Source: Hyphomonadaceae bacterium BL14 (GTDB lineage Bacteria > Pseudomonadota > Alphaproteobacteria > Caulobacterales > Maricaulaceae). From it: DNA of 64,000 nt. The translations under genes and the position numbers were made by a program. Below, one piece after another: positions 9,031 to 18,574 of the stretch; the first letter of the stretch is position 1; each line of letters starts with the position of its first letter. The stretch is from NCBI GenBank assembly GCA_027627705.1, contig CP091242.1, forward strand, positions 2,282,677 through 2,346,676, read 5' to 3'. The notes under the pieces are model-generated. The model worked only from the letters and a program-made list of their open reading frames with translations, did no database searches and was not told where the DNA came from.

Positions 9031-10359
9031 ATGAGGGAGACGATCTTTGCCCTGGCCAGCGCGCCCGGCCGGGCCGGGGTGGCGGTAATGCGCCTGAGCG
9101 GCCCCAATGCCGGTCCGGCTTTGGACGCCCTCACCGGCCTGCCCCGGCCGGCACCGCGCCGCGCCGTCCTGCGCCGGTTTCACGCAGAGGACGGCGGCGA
9201 GATCGATCAGGGCCTAGCAATCTGGTTTCCGGGACCGGCCAGCTTTACCGGCGAGGATTGCGCCGAGCTGCACGTGCATGGCGGGCCAGCGGTAATCGGC
9301 GCTCTGGCCAATGCGCTCCTGGTGCTGGACCTGTCACCGGCGGGGCCGGGTGATTTCACACGCCGCGCCTTCGAGCGCGGCAAGCTGGACCTGACGGAGG
9401 CTGAAGGGCTCGCCGACCTCATCGACGCCGAGACCGAAGGCCAGCGCGCCCAGGCTCTGGCCCAGATGACCGGGGCCCTGCGCACGCTCTATGACGGTTG
9501 GCGCGAACAGCTGATTTCCGTGCTGGCGTCGCTTGAGGGCGAGATCGATTTTCCTGACGAGGACGACGTGCCCGACAGCCTGTCGGACGCGGCGGCTGCG
9601 CCGCTGGATGACCTGATCGCCGCGCTGGATGCTCATCTGGATGATGCGAGACGCGGCGAGCGGGTGCGCGAGGGCTTTGCCATCGCCCTGATCGGCGCGC
9701 CCAATGCCGGTAAATCCTCGCTTTTGAACGCGCTGGCCCGGCGCGATGCGGCCATCGTCACCGATATTCCCGGCACCACGCGCGATGTGGTGGAGGTGCG
9801 CCTCGTCCTTTCCGGTTTCCCGGTGATCCTGGCGGACACCGCCGGCCTGCGCGAGGCCGCCGACCGGGTAGAGGCCGAGGGCGTGCGCCGGGCGCTGGCC
9901 CGCGCCGAGGACGCCGATCTGCGCATCGGCGTGGTAGATGTTTCACGTGAAACATCCCTCGCCGCCCTCGCCGGGCATTTGAGGTTCGGGGATGCGCTGG
10001 CGCTGAACAAAACCGATCTCGCCAAACCCCAGCTCGCGGCGCCAGACGGCGTGGTGGCGTTCGCCATGTCCGCCGCGTCCGGAGACGGGCTGACCAAGCT
10101 GGAGGCCTGGCTGGAGCGTGAGGTGCAAGCCCGGTTGGGCAATCGCGAAGCCCCCGCCCTGTCGCGCGCCCGTCATCGCGAAGGGGTGAGCCGGGCGCTG
10201 GACCATTTGCGCAGCGCGCGCGCCAGCCTCGCGCGCGGGCCTGAGCTGGCGTCCGCCGATGTGCACCTGGCCTTGCGGGCGCTGGAGAGCCTGACCGGCC
10301 GGGTGGATGTGGAGGACGTTCTGGACCGCGTGTTCAGCCAGTTCTGCATCGGCAAATAA
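9031..10359 (+). CDS. mnmE: tRNA uridine-5-carboxymethylaminomethyl(34) synthesis GTPase MnmE
   Basis: A 442-aa GTPase that, with MnmG, modifies U34 in tRNAs reading split codon boxes. The N-terminal tetrahydrofolate-binding domain begins TIFALASAPGRAGVAVMRLSG. The inserted G domain (about residues 215-375) carries GAPNAGKSS (P-loop), DIPGTTRD (switch), DTAGLRE and NKTD. The protein ends in the conserved FCIGK, whose Cys is essential in the family. A perfect parS site lies inside the G-domain coding sequence at 9939-9954 and encodes VSRET. Confidence 0.97.
   Translation: MRETIFALASAPGRAGVAVMRLSGPNAGPALDALTGLPRPAPRRAVLRRFHAEDGGEIDQGLAIWFPGPASFTGEDCAELHVHGGPAVIGALANALLVLDLSPAGPGDFTRRAFERGKLDLTEAEGLADLIDAETEGQRAQALAQMTGALRTLYDGWREQLISVLASLEGEIDFPDEDDVPDSLSDAAAAPLDDLIAALDAHLDDARRGERVREGFAIALIGAPNAGKSSLLNALARRDAAIVTDIPGTTRDVVEVRLVLSGFPVILADTAGLREAADRVEAEGVRRALARAEDADLRIGVVDVSRETSLAALAGHLRFGDALALNKTDLAKPQLAAPDGVVAFAMSAASGDGLTKLEAWLEREVQARLGNREAPALSRARHREGVSRALDHLRSARASLARGPELASADVHLALRALESLTGRVDVEDVLDRVFSQFCIGK
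9939..9954. promoter_or_regulatory. parS centromere site within mnmE
   Basis: TGTTTCACGTGAAACA, a perfect 16-bp palindrome identical to the parS consensus bound by ParB, inside mnmE and read as VSRET in the gene's frame. It lies about 3.9 kb upstream of parB and about 10 kb from the putative origin. Confidence 0.93.
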
Positions 10360-10472
10360 GGCTCCCTCCAAGCCCGGCGCCTCGACTCTGCCGCGATCAT
10401 CGCCTATGTGAGCGGCACTGGCGGGCGCGCTGACCGCAGACGCGCCCGGACTGGCGAACCGGACCTTTATCC

Positions 10473-12359
10473 ATGACCCTCGACCTCAACCCCGTCCCGG
10501 CCCGCGCCTGGGATGTCATCGTCATCGGCGGCGGCCATGCCGGGTGCGAGGCCGCGAGTGCCTCCGCACGTCTGGGCGCGGCGACGCTATTGCTCACCCA
10601 CAAGGCCGTCACAATCGGCGAGATGAGCTGCAATCCGGCCATTGGCGGGCTCGGCAAGGGTCATCTGGTGCGCGAGGTGGACGCATTGGACGGGTTGATG
10701 GGGCGGGTGGCGGACGCGTCGGGCATCCAGTTCCGCATGCTCAACCGCTCCAAGGGCCCCGCCGTGCGGGGGCCCCGCACCCAGTCCGACCGCAAACTCT
10801 ACCGCGAAGCCATGCAGGCAGCGCTGCGCGAGACCGCCAACCTCGCCATCGTCGAGGCGGCCGCCGAGGATCTGATCATCGAGGACGGCGCATGCGCCGG
10901 GGTCATTGATGCGCAGGGACGCGAGTGGCGCGCCGGCGCGGTGGTGCTAACCACCGGCACGTTCCTCAAGGGCGTGATCCATCGCGGGGCCGAGCGCATT
11001 CCCGCGGGCCGCGATGGCGAGGCACCGGCCATCGGCCTGTCGGACCGGCTCTACGGGCTGGGTGTGCGCATGGGGCGGCTGAAAACCGGCACGCCGGCGC
11101 GCCTGGATGGCCGCACCATTGACTGGGCGTCGCTGGAAATGCAGGCGGCGGATGCCGAGCCGGTCCCGTTCTCCTTCCTGACAGACAGAATCACGGTCCC
11201 CCAGATCGCCTGCGGCATCACCCGCACCACAGAGGCGACCCACGCGATCATTGCCGCCAATCTGCAGCACTCGGCGGTTTATGGCGGCGCGATTGCGGGG
11301 CGGGGTCCGCGCTATTGCCCGTCCATTGAGGACAAGGTGGTGCGCTTCGCCGACCGCACCGGGCACCAGGTGTTTCTGGAGCCAGAGGGGCTGGATGACG
11401 ATACGGTCTATCCCAATGGCATCTCCACCTCCCTGCCCGCGGACGTTCAGGACGCCTTCCTGAAGACCATTCCGGGTCTGGAGCACGCGAAAGTGCGCCG
11501 CTACGCCTACGCCATCGAGTATGATTATGTGGATCCGCGCGAGCTGTCCGCCACGCTGGAAGTGCGCCGCATGCCGCGCCTGTGGCTGGCCGGCCAGATC
11601 AACGGCACGACAGGCTATGAGGAAGCGGCGGCTCAAGGCCTGATGGCGGGCTTCAACGCCGCGCTGGCCGTCTCGGATAGCGCGCCCTTCATTCTGGACC
11701 GCTCCGAAGCCTATATCGGCGTGATGATCGACGATCTGATCACGCGCGGCGTCACCGAACCCTATCGCATGTTCACCTCGCGCGCCGAATACCGGCTCAC
11801 CCTGCGCGCCGACAATGCCGACCAGCGCCTGACCGACAAGGCGATCGCCCTGGGCGCGGCCAGTGTTTCACGTGAAACATCCTGGCGCGCCCGGTCCGAC
11901 GCGCTGGCCTGCGCCCGCGCCTTGGCCCGCGAGCTGAGCCTGACGCCCGCCGAAGCGGCCCGCGCCGGGCTCAAGGTCAATCAGGACGGCAAGCGCCGGG
12001 ATTTGCTGGAGCTGTTGTCCTATCCGTCGATCCGCTGGGGCGATGTGGTTCAGGTCTGGCCGCAGCTCCATGACCTGCCCGCCCCCATCGCCGAGCAGAT
12101 CGAGATTGATGCGGTGTATCACGGCTATCTCGACCGGCAGGACGCCGACATTCTCGCCTTCCGCCGCGATGAGGGCGTGCGCATTCCGGCCGGCTTTGAT
12201 TATACGGCGGTCGGCGGGCTCTCCAACGAGGTGCGCGAGAAGCTCGTGGCGGCCTCGCCCGCCACGCTGGGCCAGGCGGCGCGGATCGAGGGCGTGACGC
12301 CCGGCGCGCTCACGGCATTGCTGGCCCACCTCAAGCGCGCCGACCGGCGCTCGGCCTGA
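10473..12359 (+). CDS. mnmG: tRNA uridine-5-carboxymethylaminomethyl(34) synthesis FAD enzyme MnmG
   Basis: A 628-aa FAD- and NADH-dependent partner of MnmE. The N-terminal dinucleotide-binding motif is [14 protein letters not shown]. Family signatures [20 protein letters not shown] and [18 protein letters not shown] are intact. The C-terminal helical domain binds MnmE and tRNA. A perfect parS site at 11864-11879 interrupts the C-terminal third and encodes VSRET; the residues fall between the FAD domain and the helical tail, where sequence is usually variable. rsmG starts 3 bp after the stop. Confidence 0.97.
   Translation: MTLDLNPVPARAWDVIVIGGGHAGCEAASASARLGAATLLLTHKAVTIGEMSCNPAIGGLGKGHLVREVDALDGLMGRVADASGIQFRMLNRSKGPAVRGPRTQSDRKLYREAMQAALRETANLAIVEAAAEDLIIEDGACAGVIDAQGREWRAGAVVLTTGTFLKGVIHRGAERIPAGRDGEAPAIGLSDRLYGLGVRMGRLKTGTPARLDGRTIDWASLEMQAADAEPVPFSFLTDRITVPQIACGITRTTEATHAIIAANLQHSAVYGGAIAGRGPRYCPSIEDKVVRFADRTGHQVFLEPEGLDDDTVYPNGISTSLPADVQDAFLKTIPGLEHAKVRRYAYAIEYDYVDPRELSATLEVRRMPRLWLAGQINGTTGYEEAAAQGLMAGFNAALAVSDSAPFILDRSEAYIGVMIDDLITRGVTEPYRMFTSRAEYRLTLRADNADQRLTDKAIALGAASVSRETSWRARSDALACARALARELSLTPAEAARAGLKVNQDGKRRDLLELLSYPSIRWGDVVQVWPQLHDLPAPIAEQIEIDAVYHGYLDRQDADILAFRRDEGVRIPAGFDYTAVGGLSNEVREKLVAASPATLGQAARIEGVTPGALTALLAHLKRADRRSA
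11864..11879. promoter_or_regulatory. parS centromere site within mnmG
   Basis: A second perfect copy of TGTTTCACGTGAAACA, read in the mnmG frame as VSRET. About 8.4 kb from the start of hemE. Confidence 0.93.
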
Positions 12360-12362
12360 GCC

Positions 12363-13055
12363 ATGACCGATCTCTATGACGCTGCCGCCTTTCACGCCGA
12401 AACCGGTGTTTCACGTGAAACAATCGCCCGGTTCGAGCGCTGGCGCGATCTGCTGGCAGAGACCAACGCCCACACCAATCTGGTGGGCCGGTCCACGCTG
12501 GAGGATTTCTGGTTCCGCCACGCGCTGGATTCCTGGCAGATCTATCAACTGGCCCCGCAGGCCGTCCGCTGGGCCGATCTGGGGGCCGGGGCCGGGTTTC
12601 CGGGCTTCGCGATCGCCTACGGGCTGATGCAGTCGGGCTTGCCCGGCGCTCATGTGACACTGGTGGAATCGGTCCAGAAGAAAGCGCAATTCCTCAAAGC
12701 CGTCGCCGCGTCCACGGGCGCGCCCGTGACCGTCCTGCCGGTGCGGGTCGAGACCCTCGCTGACGTCCCCGCGGTGGATGTTGTCACGGCGCGGGCCATG
12801 GCCCCCCTGGAGACTTTATTGGGCTATGTGCATCCTTTTGTGGAAAAGGGGGCGCGCGCCCTCCTCCCCAAGGGCGCAAAGTACCGCGAGGAATTGACCC
12901 GGGCACGGAAAAGCTGGACGTTTGATCTTGAGGTCATACCCAGCCGGACCTCCCGCGATGCCGCCATCCTGTCCATCAGGGAGTTAGCCCCATGTCCTCC
13001 GACCGCGCCGCGCCGCCCAAAGTCATCGCCATCGCCAACCAGAAGGGGGGCGTAG
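12363..13055 (+). CDS. rsmG: 16S rRNA (guanine527-N7)-methyltransferase RsmG
   Basis: A 230-aa SAM-dependent methyltransferase acting on 16S rRNA. Motif I reads WADLGAGAGFPG; ESVQKKAQFLKAV and VVTARAMAPLE are the other conserved segments. A perfect parS copy lies near the 5' end (12407-12422), encoding VSRET at residues 16-20. The 3' end is odd: the frame continues about 20 codons past the usual RELA ending and overlaps parA by 64 bp, giving a Pro/Ser/Arg-rich tail (CPPTAPRRPKSSPSPTRRGA). Confidence 0.94.
   Translation: MTDLYDAAAFHAETGVSRETIARFERWRDLLAETNAHTNLVGRSTLEDFWFRHALDSWQIYQLAPQAVRWADLGAGAGFPGFAIAYGLMQSGLPGAHVTLVESVQKKAQFLKAVAASTGAPVTVLPVRVETLADVPAVDVVTARAMAPLETLLGYVHPFVEKGARALLPKGAKYREELTRARKSWTFDLEVIPSRTSRDAAILSIRELAPCPPTAPRRPKSSPSPTRRGA
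12407..12422. promoter_or_regulatory. parS centromere site within rsmG
   Basis: A third perfect TGTTTCACGTGAAACA, in the rsmG frame as VSRET, 543 bp downstream of the mnmG copy and about 570 bp upstream of the parA start. Confidence 0.93.
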
Positions 13056-13825
13056 GCAAGACCACCACCGCCATCAATCTGGCAACGGCCCTCGCCGCCA
13101 TCGGCCAGCGCGTGGTGGTGCTTGATCTGGATCCCCAGGGCAATGCCTCCACCGGACTGGGTGTGTCCCGCGCGCAGCGCAAGGCGACCTCCTATGATGT
13201 GCTGGTCTCCGAGCGGCCCATGGACGAGGCGCTGATCGAGACCAGCGTGCCCAGTCTGTCCCTGATCCCGTCGGATGCCGACCTGTCGGGCGTGGAGCTG
13301 GAGCTGGCCAGCGCGCCGCGCCGGTCCTACCGCTTGCGCCACGCCATCGACCGCTTCCGCCGCACACTGAGCGCGCGCGGGGAGACCTGTCACTACGTGC
13401 TGATTGATTGCCCGCCCTCGCTCAATCTCCTGACGGTGAACGCCATGACCGCCGCAGATTCGGTGCTGGTGCCGCTGCAATGCGAATTCTTCGCGCTGGA
13501 AGGTCTGACCCAGCTCATGCGGACCATTGAGCTGGTCCGCGGCAACCTCAATAAAGACCTCGAAATTCAAGGTGTTGTGCTGACAATGTATGACAAGCGC
13601 AATAACCTCTCCGCCCAGGTCGCCGCCGATGTCCGCACGCATTTCGGTGACAAGGTGTATGACACGGTCATACCGCGCAATGTCCGCGTCTCGGAGGCCC
13701 CCAGCTTCGGCAAGCCGGTCCTGCTCTACGATCTCGCCTGCTCGGGCTCGCAGGCCTATCTGGGCCTCGCCCGTGAAGTGGTCCGCCAGGAGCGCCGGGC
13801 CGCTGACATGATGGCGCCGGCATGA
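12992..13825 (+). CDS. parA: Chromosome-partitioning ATPase ParA
   Basis: A 277-aa deviant-Walker ATPase whose gradient pulls ParB-parS complexes across the cell. The motif NQKGGVGKTTTAINLATAL (about residues 16-34) is the deviant Walker A, LDLDPQGNASTG is A', and YVLIDCPPSLNLLTVNAM is Walker B. A GGGAG ribosome binding site precedes the ATG at 12992, inside the 3' end of rsmG. It overlaps parB by an ATGA. Confidence 0.97.
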   Translation: MSSDRAAPPKVIAIANQKGGVGKTTTAINLATALAAIGQRVVVLDLDPQGNASTGLGVSRAQRKATSYDVLVSERPMDEALIETSVPSLSLIPSDADLSGVELELASAPRRSYRLRHAIDRFRRTLSARGETCHYVLIDCPPSLNLLTVNAMTAADSVLVPLQCEFFALEGLTQLMRTIELVRGNLNKDLEIQGVVLTMYDKRNNLSAQVAADVRTHFGDKVYDTVIPRNVRVSEAPSFGKPVLLYDLACSGSQAYLGLAREVVRQERRAADMMAPA

Positions 13826-14757
13826 GCGGCGCTGACGATCGCCCGCGCAATCGCGGCCTCGGCCGCGGCCTGTCTGCCTTGTTGGGCGAGGGCGAAGAGG
13901 CCGACGCCCTGCGCGCCGATGAAGCCGAGACCACACGCGCCGGCGGCGCAGGTCCACGCACGTTGCCCGTTGCGCTTCTGAGCCCCAATCCCGACCAGCC
14001 GCGCAAGCAGTTTGACGAGGCCGAGCTCGAGGCGCTGGCCGGCAGTATTGCCGGGCAGGGCCTGTTGCAGCCCCTGCTGGTGCGGCCCATGCCGGGCGAT
14101 GACGGGCGCTACCAGATCGTCGCCGGTGAACGCCGCTGGCGGGCCGCCCAGCGCGCCGGCCTGCATGATGTGCCTGTGGTGATACGCGAGCTTACCGATC
14201 GCGAGACGCTGGAAATCGCCATTGTCGAGAACGTCCAGCGCGCCGACCTTAATCCTGTGGAAGAAGCTCAGGCCTTGCGCCAGCTGGTAGACCGCTTCGG
14301 TCATACCCAGGAAGACGTCGCCCGCGCCATCGGCAAATCACGTGCCCATGTGGCGAACATGCTGCGCCTGCTGGCACTGCCGGGTGCCGTTCTGGAGCTG
14401 TTGCAATCGGGCGCCCTGACCGCGGGTCATGCCCGGGCGGTGGCGGCAAGCTCCGATCCCGAGGGGCTGGCCCGGCGCATTGTCGAGGGCGGATTGTCGG
14501 TCCGGGCAGCCGAGCAGCTCGCACGCGACGCTGTTGGAAAACCCGCGGCGGGAAAGGCCGCCCCCGAACGCAAGTCGATCGCCAAGGATCCTGACACCCG
14601 CGCGCTGGAAGCCGACCTCTCCGAGCACCTTGGTCTCACCGTTGACATCCGACATAGCGGCGAGCGCGGTGCAGTCCAGATTCACTTCTCGACATTGGAG
14701 CAGCTGGACGAGGTCTGCCGTCGGCTCACCGCCAGCGTGAGTTCAGGTGCGTACTGA
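13822..14757 (+). CDS. parB: Chromosome-partitioning protein ParB
   Basis: A 311-aa CTP-dependent DNA clamp that loads at parS. The N-terminus begins [15 protein letters not shown], the ParA-stimulating segment. The CTPase fold includes [18 protein letters not shown] and [15 protein letters not shown]. The HTH that reads parS is at [20 protein letters not shown], and the C-terminal dimerisation domain ends [17 protein letters not shown]. Its targets are visible at 9939, 11864 and 12407. The start overlaps the parA stop. Confidence 0.97.
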   Translation: MSGADDRPRNRGLGRGLSALLGEGEEADALRADEAETTRAGGAGPRTLPVALLSPNPDQPRKQFDEAELEALAGSIAGQGLLQPLLVRPMPGDDGRYQIVAGERRWRAAQRAGLHDVPVVIRELTDRETLEIAIVENVQRADLNPVEEAQALRQLVDRFGHTQEDVARAIGKSRAHVANMLRLLALPGAVLELLQSGALTAGHARAVAASSDPEGLARRIVEGGLSVRAAEQLARDAVGKPAAGKAAPERKSIAKDPDTRALEADLSEHLGLTVDIRHSGERGAVQIHFSTLEQLDEVCRRLTASVSSGAY

Positions 14758-14868
14758 TACCGAAAATTGCGGCGCTCAGAGGCGCTGAAATCTCATCAAG
14801 CGCACCGGTATAGGGCTCAGGCGCTGAAAACGGCGATTTTGCAACGGTAAATCTCCAAGCTACTGATT

Positions 14869-15732
14869 TTATTTCTTCTTTTCTTCAGTCAAAATCGCCT
14901 TTAGACCGGTTTTCCAGTGCGGATAGGCCGGACGCCAGCCCAGGAGCGCTTTCGCACGAACGTTCGAAACACGTCGGCACTCACGATAAAAGCTCGCGAG
15001 CATCGGGCTGACAGCGCCAGGATCGAACGTACGCTCTTTCAACGGACGTTCGTTTAACAGCTCTGCCGCGCCGTGAGCGACCTCTGCCTGATCCGATGGC
15101 CAATCATCGACCAGGTTAAACACACCCTGCGCATTCGGCTGCTCGAGCGCCGCGACCAGCGCTGCCGCGATATCGTCCACGTGAATGCGCCCGAACACCT
15201 GACCCGGCTTCACCCAGACGGACCGCTCTCCGGCACGCACCCGGTCCAGCGCGCTGCGTCCGGGCCCATAAATACCGCCCAGGCGGAATACCCGTGCGCC
15301 GAGCGCCTGCCAGCCCGCCTCGGCATGCGCACGGGCCATCGAGCGTGGCTCGCCCGGCGTCGGCGCTTCCCACTCAAACGCCCATCCGCCCTGACGATCC
15401 CCATACACGCCGGTGGTCGAGAGATAACCCAGCCAGGTGCCGCCCGACGCCAACCCCAGCAGCGCCGGCAGGACCGGATCGCCGCCTTGACCCGGCGGAA
15501 CGCTGGAGATCGCCGCGTCATGAGCCTCGACGGAAGCGCGCAGCGCGGCGCATCCTGCTGGCAGGGCAGGATCGGCACGCACCACCGCCACACCGTCAGC
15601 CTCCACCAGTGCTGCAGCCTCCCCGGAGCGCGCGGTCGCAGACACGCGCCACCCCGCTGCGTTCAGCCGCGCGGCTGTGGCCCGGGCGACATACCCGTAA
15701 CCTATGAGCAGGCATGAGCGGGCCTGTGTCAT
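14869..15732 (-). CDS. NAD(P)-dependent epimerase/reductase, extended SDR family
   Basis: A 287-aa Rossmann-fold protein starting RSCLLIGYGYVARATAARL, a GxGxxA nucleotide-binding motif near residue 11. STTGVYGDRQGGW supplies the SDR Ser and Tyr-like positions, and RLGGIYGPGRS is typical of the YeeZ/NAD(P)H-binding subgroup. It is convergent with parB, the 110-bp gap holding only A/T-richer sequence. The substrate is unknown. Confidence 0.85.
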   Translation of the reverse strand: MTQARSCLLIGYGYVARATAARLNAAGWRVSATARSGEAAALVEADGVAVVRADPALPAGCAALRASVEAHDAAISSVPPGQGGDPVLPALLGLASGGTWLGYLSTTGVYGDRQGGWAFEWEAPTPGEPRSMARAHAEAGWQALGARVFRLGGIYGPGRSALDRVRAGERSVWVKPGQVFGRIHVDDIAAALVAALEQPNAQGVFNLVDDWPSDQAEVAHGAAELLNERPLKERTFDPGAVSPMLASFYRECRRVSNVRAKALLGWRPAYPHWKTGLKAILTEEKKK

Positions 15733-15793
15733 GGACGCATCCTCCCTTTAGGCGCTAGCCTTAGGTGAGAGACCATCCGGAGGGAAGCCCGCC

Positions 15794-16450
15794 ATGAGAC
15801 GCCTCGTCCTTGCCGCTCTGATCGCGGGCACGCTGCCATCGGCCGCCTCCGCCCTCCAGGACGACGACCGCTACCGCGCCTGTCTCGACCGCGTGTCGAC
15901 CGATCCCGCCGCAGCCTATGAAGATGCATTGATCTGGCGCGCCCAGGGCGGAGGCTGGGCATCAGAGCATTGCGCCGGCCTGGCGCAGATCGCCGAGGGC
16001 TGGTCGGCGACCGGTGCCGCCCGCTTGCGCGCAACCGCTGAAGGCGCAACCGCTGCCAGCGACATGAGCCGGGCCATCCTGTTCGGCCAGGCTGCCGATG
16101 GATTCATGCGCGCCCGGCAGTTCGACGAAGCGGCCCGCGCTTTCGCCCGCGGACTGGATTTCGCACCCCGCGATGCCGGCCTTGCCCGCGGTCTGGCCGA
16201 TGCCGCCTATGCCAGCGGCGATCTGAACGAAGCCGTGGCCGCCGCGGACGCAGCCCTGGTGCTCAATCCGGGTGAGCCGGGTGCACTGGGTGTGCGCGCC
16301 GCTGCCCGGCTCGAGCTGGGCGAGTTTGACGCCGCCGCTGCCGACCTCAATCAGGCCCTGGCGTCCGATCCGGACAATGTCGAGCTTCTGGTGCTGCGCG
16401 GGCGGCTCAATGAAGCCCGGCGCACGGGCCAGATCCCTGAACGGACCTAG
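15794..16450 (+). CDS. Exported tetratricopeptide-repeat protein
   Basis: A 218-aa protein with a signal peptide (MRRLVLAALIAGTLPSAASA) and three to four TPR-like helical repeats between about residues 60 and 210; the clearest is EPGALGVRAAARLELGEFDA followed by AAADLNQALASDPDN. TPR arrays mediate protein-protein binding; the partner is unknown. A periplasmic location is inferred from the signal. The stop overlaps the dnaQ stop by 4 bases in convergent orientation. Confidence 0.82.
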   Translation: MRRLVLAALIAGTLPSAASALQDDDRYRACLDRVSTDPAAAYEDALIWRAQGGGWASEHCAGLAQIAEGWSATGAARLRATAEGATAASDMSRAILFGQAADGFMRARQFDEAARAFARGLDFAPRDAGLARGLADAAYASGDLNEAVAAADAALVLNPGEPGALGVRAAARLELGEFDAAAADLNQALASDPDNVELLVLRGRLNEARRTGQIPERT

Positions 16451-17157
16451 TTGGCCCGCCCATGCGTGTCTGCCAAAACCCGGTCCCAGACAGGGTTTTT
16501 GAGCTCCGCCACGAAGCGGGCATGGGCTTCGGCTTCCGCCGCCGTGATCCGCGCGCTGAGAGCCTGAGGGCGCGGACGCCTCGGGGCGAACACCACCACC
16601 CCGCCAGCCCTCGCCTCACCAAGAAGCCCCAAAGCCTGTTCGCGCCCGCCGTGCAGCTCCAGCCAGACCTCTGCCAGCAGATAGGAATCCACCAGCGCCC
16701 CGTGCTTGGTCCGGTTGTCGAGGGAGATGTTGAAGCGCTTGCACAGCGCGTCGAGGCTGGCCGGTGAGCCGGGAAATTTCTCCCGGGCCAGCGCCGCACT
16801 GTCGATAAAGCGCGCCGCGTCCAGTGGTGCCCGCCCGCAGCGGCTCAGCTCCATATTGATGAAGCCCATATCGAAGCTGGCATTGTGGGCAATGATCGGA
16901 CTGTCCGCGAAGAAATCGAGCACCTGATCGGCCACGGCCGCAAATTTGGGCTTGTCGCGCAGCATGGCCCGCGTCAGGCCGGTGATGCGTTCAGCGTCCG
17001 CGTCAATATCGCGCTCGGGATTGACCAGAAGGCGCAGGTCCCGGCCGGTCGGAACCAGATCGACCAACTCCACACAGCCGATTTCAGTGATCCGATGGCC
17101 CTCTTCGGGGTGCAGACCCGTGGTCTCGGTATCGAAAATCACCTGCCGGCCGGTCAT
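16447..17157 (-). CDS. dnaQ: DNA polymerase III epsilon subunit (3'-5' proofreading exonuclease)
   Basis: A 236-aa DEDDh exonuclease that proofreads for the replicative polymerase. ExoI is VIFDTETTGLHPEEGHRITE (catalytic Asp9, Glu11), ExoII is IIAHNASFDMGFINMEL, and ExoIII contains KHGALVDSYLLAEVW with the general-base His and the last Asp. The C-terminal segment probably binds the alpha subunit. It is the last gene of a five-gene operon with 4-bp ATGA overlaps (ppsR-maf-aroE-coaE-dnaQ) leading away from the putative origin. Confidence 0.97.
   Translation of the reverse strand: MTGRQVIFDTETTGLHPEEGHRITEIGCVELVDLVPTGRDLRLLVNPERDIDADAERITGLTRAMLRDKPKFAAVADQVLDFFADSPIIAHNASFDMGFINMELSRCGRAPLDAARFIDSAALAREKFPGSPASLDALCKRFNISLDNRTKHGALVDSYLLAEVWLELHGGREQALGLLGEARAGGVVVFAPRRPRPQALSARITAAEAEAHARFVAELKNPVWDRVLADTHGRAN
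16475..16500 (+). terminator. Possible terminator for the TPR gene, inside the dnaQ 3' end
   Basis: A 7-bp inverted repeat AAAACCC/GGGTTTT with an 11-base loop followed by a T-run on the + strand. It sits 25 bp after the TPR stop but within the C-terminal coding part of the convergent dnaQ gene. The stem is short and A/T-rich, so function is uncertain. Confidence 0.3.
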
Positions 17158-17753
17158 GCCCGCTCTCCTGTCAGTGCCATGATAACGGCGCGCACCTGCG
17201 CGCGGGCCGAGTCGACCCCCTGGCTGGTATCGATCACATAATGGGCCTCAGCCCGCTTGTGCGAATCAGGGGTCTGGCGGGCCAGTATGGCGGCAAGCTT
17301 GTCCGCATTCATCCCGTCCCGCCCCAGCACCCGTTCGCGCTGCACATCTTCGGGGGCGCTGACCACGACAATGGCATCCACCCGCTCATGCTGGCCGGTC
17401 TCGAACAGGAGCGGCACATCCAGCACGGCCAGCCCGCGGCCCTCGGCCTTCGCCCTGGCGAAAAACGCCTGGCGCTCAGCCTCCACCAGCGGATGAATCA
17501 GGGCCTCCAGGCGCGCAAAGCCGGACGGATCCGCCTGCAGCGATGCTGACAGCGCTGCCCGGTCCACGCCGGTGTCCAGGTCCGCACAACCTGGAAAGCC
17601 CTGCGCCACTGCCGCCGTCCCCGCGCCGCCGGGCGCGTAGAGTTCTGCAACAGCCGCATCCGCATCGAACACAGCCGCGCCTTCCTCGGCAAACAGGCGC
17701 GCAGTGGTGGTTTTGCCCATGCCGATAGAGCCTGTAAGCCCGACAATGATCAT
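17154..17753 (-). CDS. coaE: Dephospho-CoA kinase
   Basis: A 199-aa P-loop kinase catalysing the last step of coenzyme A synthesis, phosphorylation of dephospho-CoA at the ribose 3'-OH. The P-loop is VGLTGSIGMGKTTTA at the N-terminus; AVFDADAAVAELYAPGG and LDVPLLFETGQHERVD are the substrate and lid segments. Four-base overlaps join it to aroE upstream and dnaQ downstream. Confidence 0.96.
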   Translation of the reverse strand: MIIVGLTGSIGMGKTTTARLFAEEGAAVFDADAAVAELYAPGGAGTAAVAQGFPGCADLDTGVDRAALSASLQADPSGFARLEALIHPLVEAERQAFFARAKAEGRGLAVLDVPLLFETGQHERVDAIVVVSAPEDVQRERVLGRDGMNADKLAAILARQTPDSHKRAEAHYVIDTSQGVDSARAQVRAVIMALTGERA

Positions 17754-18574
17754 CCCCGCCCCTCCAGTACCGATTCCAGACGGGCCCGGACGCCGTCCCC
17801 GGCCGGGGCGGGCGTCCCGAAGAAGGCCTCAAACGCCGGGCGCGCCTGACCGATCAGCATGCCCAGACCATCAGCTGTGCGCAGGCCGAGCGTGTCTGCG
17901 TCCCGGAGAAGTGCTGTGCGCAGGGGCGTGTAGACCATGTCAAAGACCAGCGCGCCGCGCGCGGCAGCCTCAAGGCTGGCGTGGAGGGGTGGCTGACCTG
18001 TCATGCCCAGCACGCTCGCATTGATGATCAGCCGCGCGTCCTCCAGCGCCTGGGCATCTGCCGCCTGATGGATGGCGGCGTCCACGCCGAACGCCTCTGC
18101 CAGCGCCTCGGCCCGGGCCGCCGTACGGTTCACGATGCGCACCTCGCGGCCCTGACGCGCCAGCCGCCACATGGCCGCCCGCGCGGCACCACCCGCGCCG
18201 ATAAGCACCGCCGGACCCGTCCCGTCATCCTCTGCCAGGGCCGCGTCGAGGCCGGTGATATCGGTATTGTCGGCGCAGATGCGGCCGTTGCGGAACACCA
18301 ACAGGTTGGCTGCGCCAACCGCACGCGCGCGGTCGCTCGCCTCATCGCTCAGCTCAAGCGCCGCCTGTTTGTGGGGCACGGTAACATTGAGGCCGGAGAA
18401 ACCCTCGTCGAGACGCGCACGCACACAATCGGCGAAGTCCTCCGGACGCGCCGGCACATGGACATACCGTCCGGCCAGGCCCGCCTCACCAAGCCACACA
18501 CTCATCATCACCGGCGACAGGGAATGTGCCACAGGCCAGCCGCACACACCGGCGATCAGCGCATCCGACATCAT
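17750..18574 (-). CDS. aroE: Shikimate dehydrogenase
   Basis: A 274-aa enzyme reducing 3-dehydroshikimate to shikimate with NADPH in aromatic amino-acid synthesis. GWPVAHSLSPVMM is the shikimate-binding segment and GLNVTVPHKQAA carries the catalytic Lys. The NADP motif is VLIGAGGAARAAMWRL. DNTDITGL carries the conserved Asp. It lies within the ppsR-to-dnaQ operon with ATGA overlaps at both ends. Confidence 0.96.
   Translation of the reverse strand: MMSDALIAGVCGWPVAHSLSPVMMSVWLGEAGLAGRYVHVPARPEDFADCVRARLDEGFSGLNVTVPHKQAALELSDEASDRARAVGAANLLVFRNGRICADNTDITGLDAALAEDDGTGPAVLIGAGGAARAAMWRLARQGREVRIVNRTAARAEALAEAFGVDAAIHQAADAQALEDARLIINASVLGMTGQPPLHASLEAAARGALVFDMVYTPLRTALLRDADTLGLRTADGLGMLIGQARPAFEAFFGTPAPAGDGVRARLESVLEGRG

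Noticed and set aside
14832..14899. Inverted repeat GGCGATTTT/AAAATCGCC after parB
   Set aside because: The loop is about 50 bases, too long for a convincing terminator.
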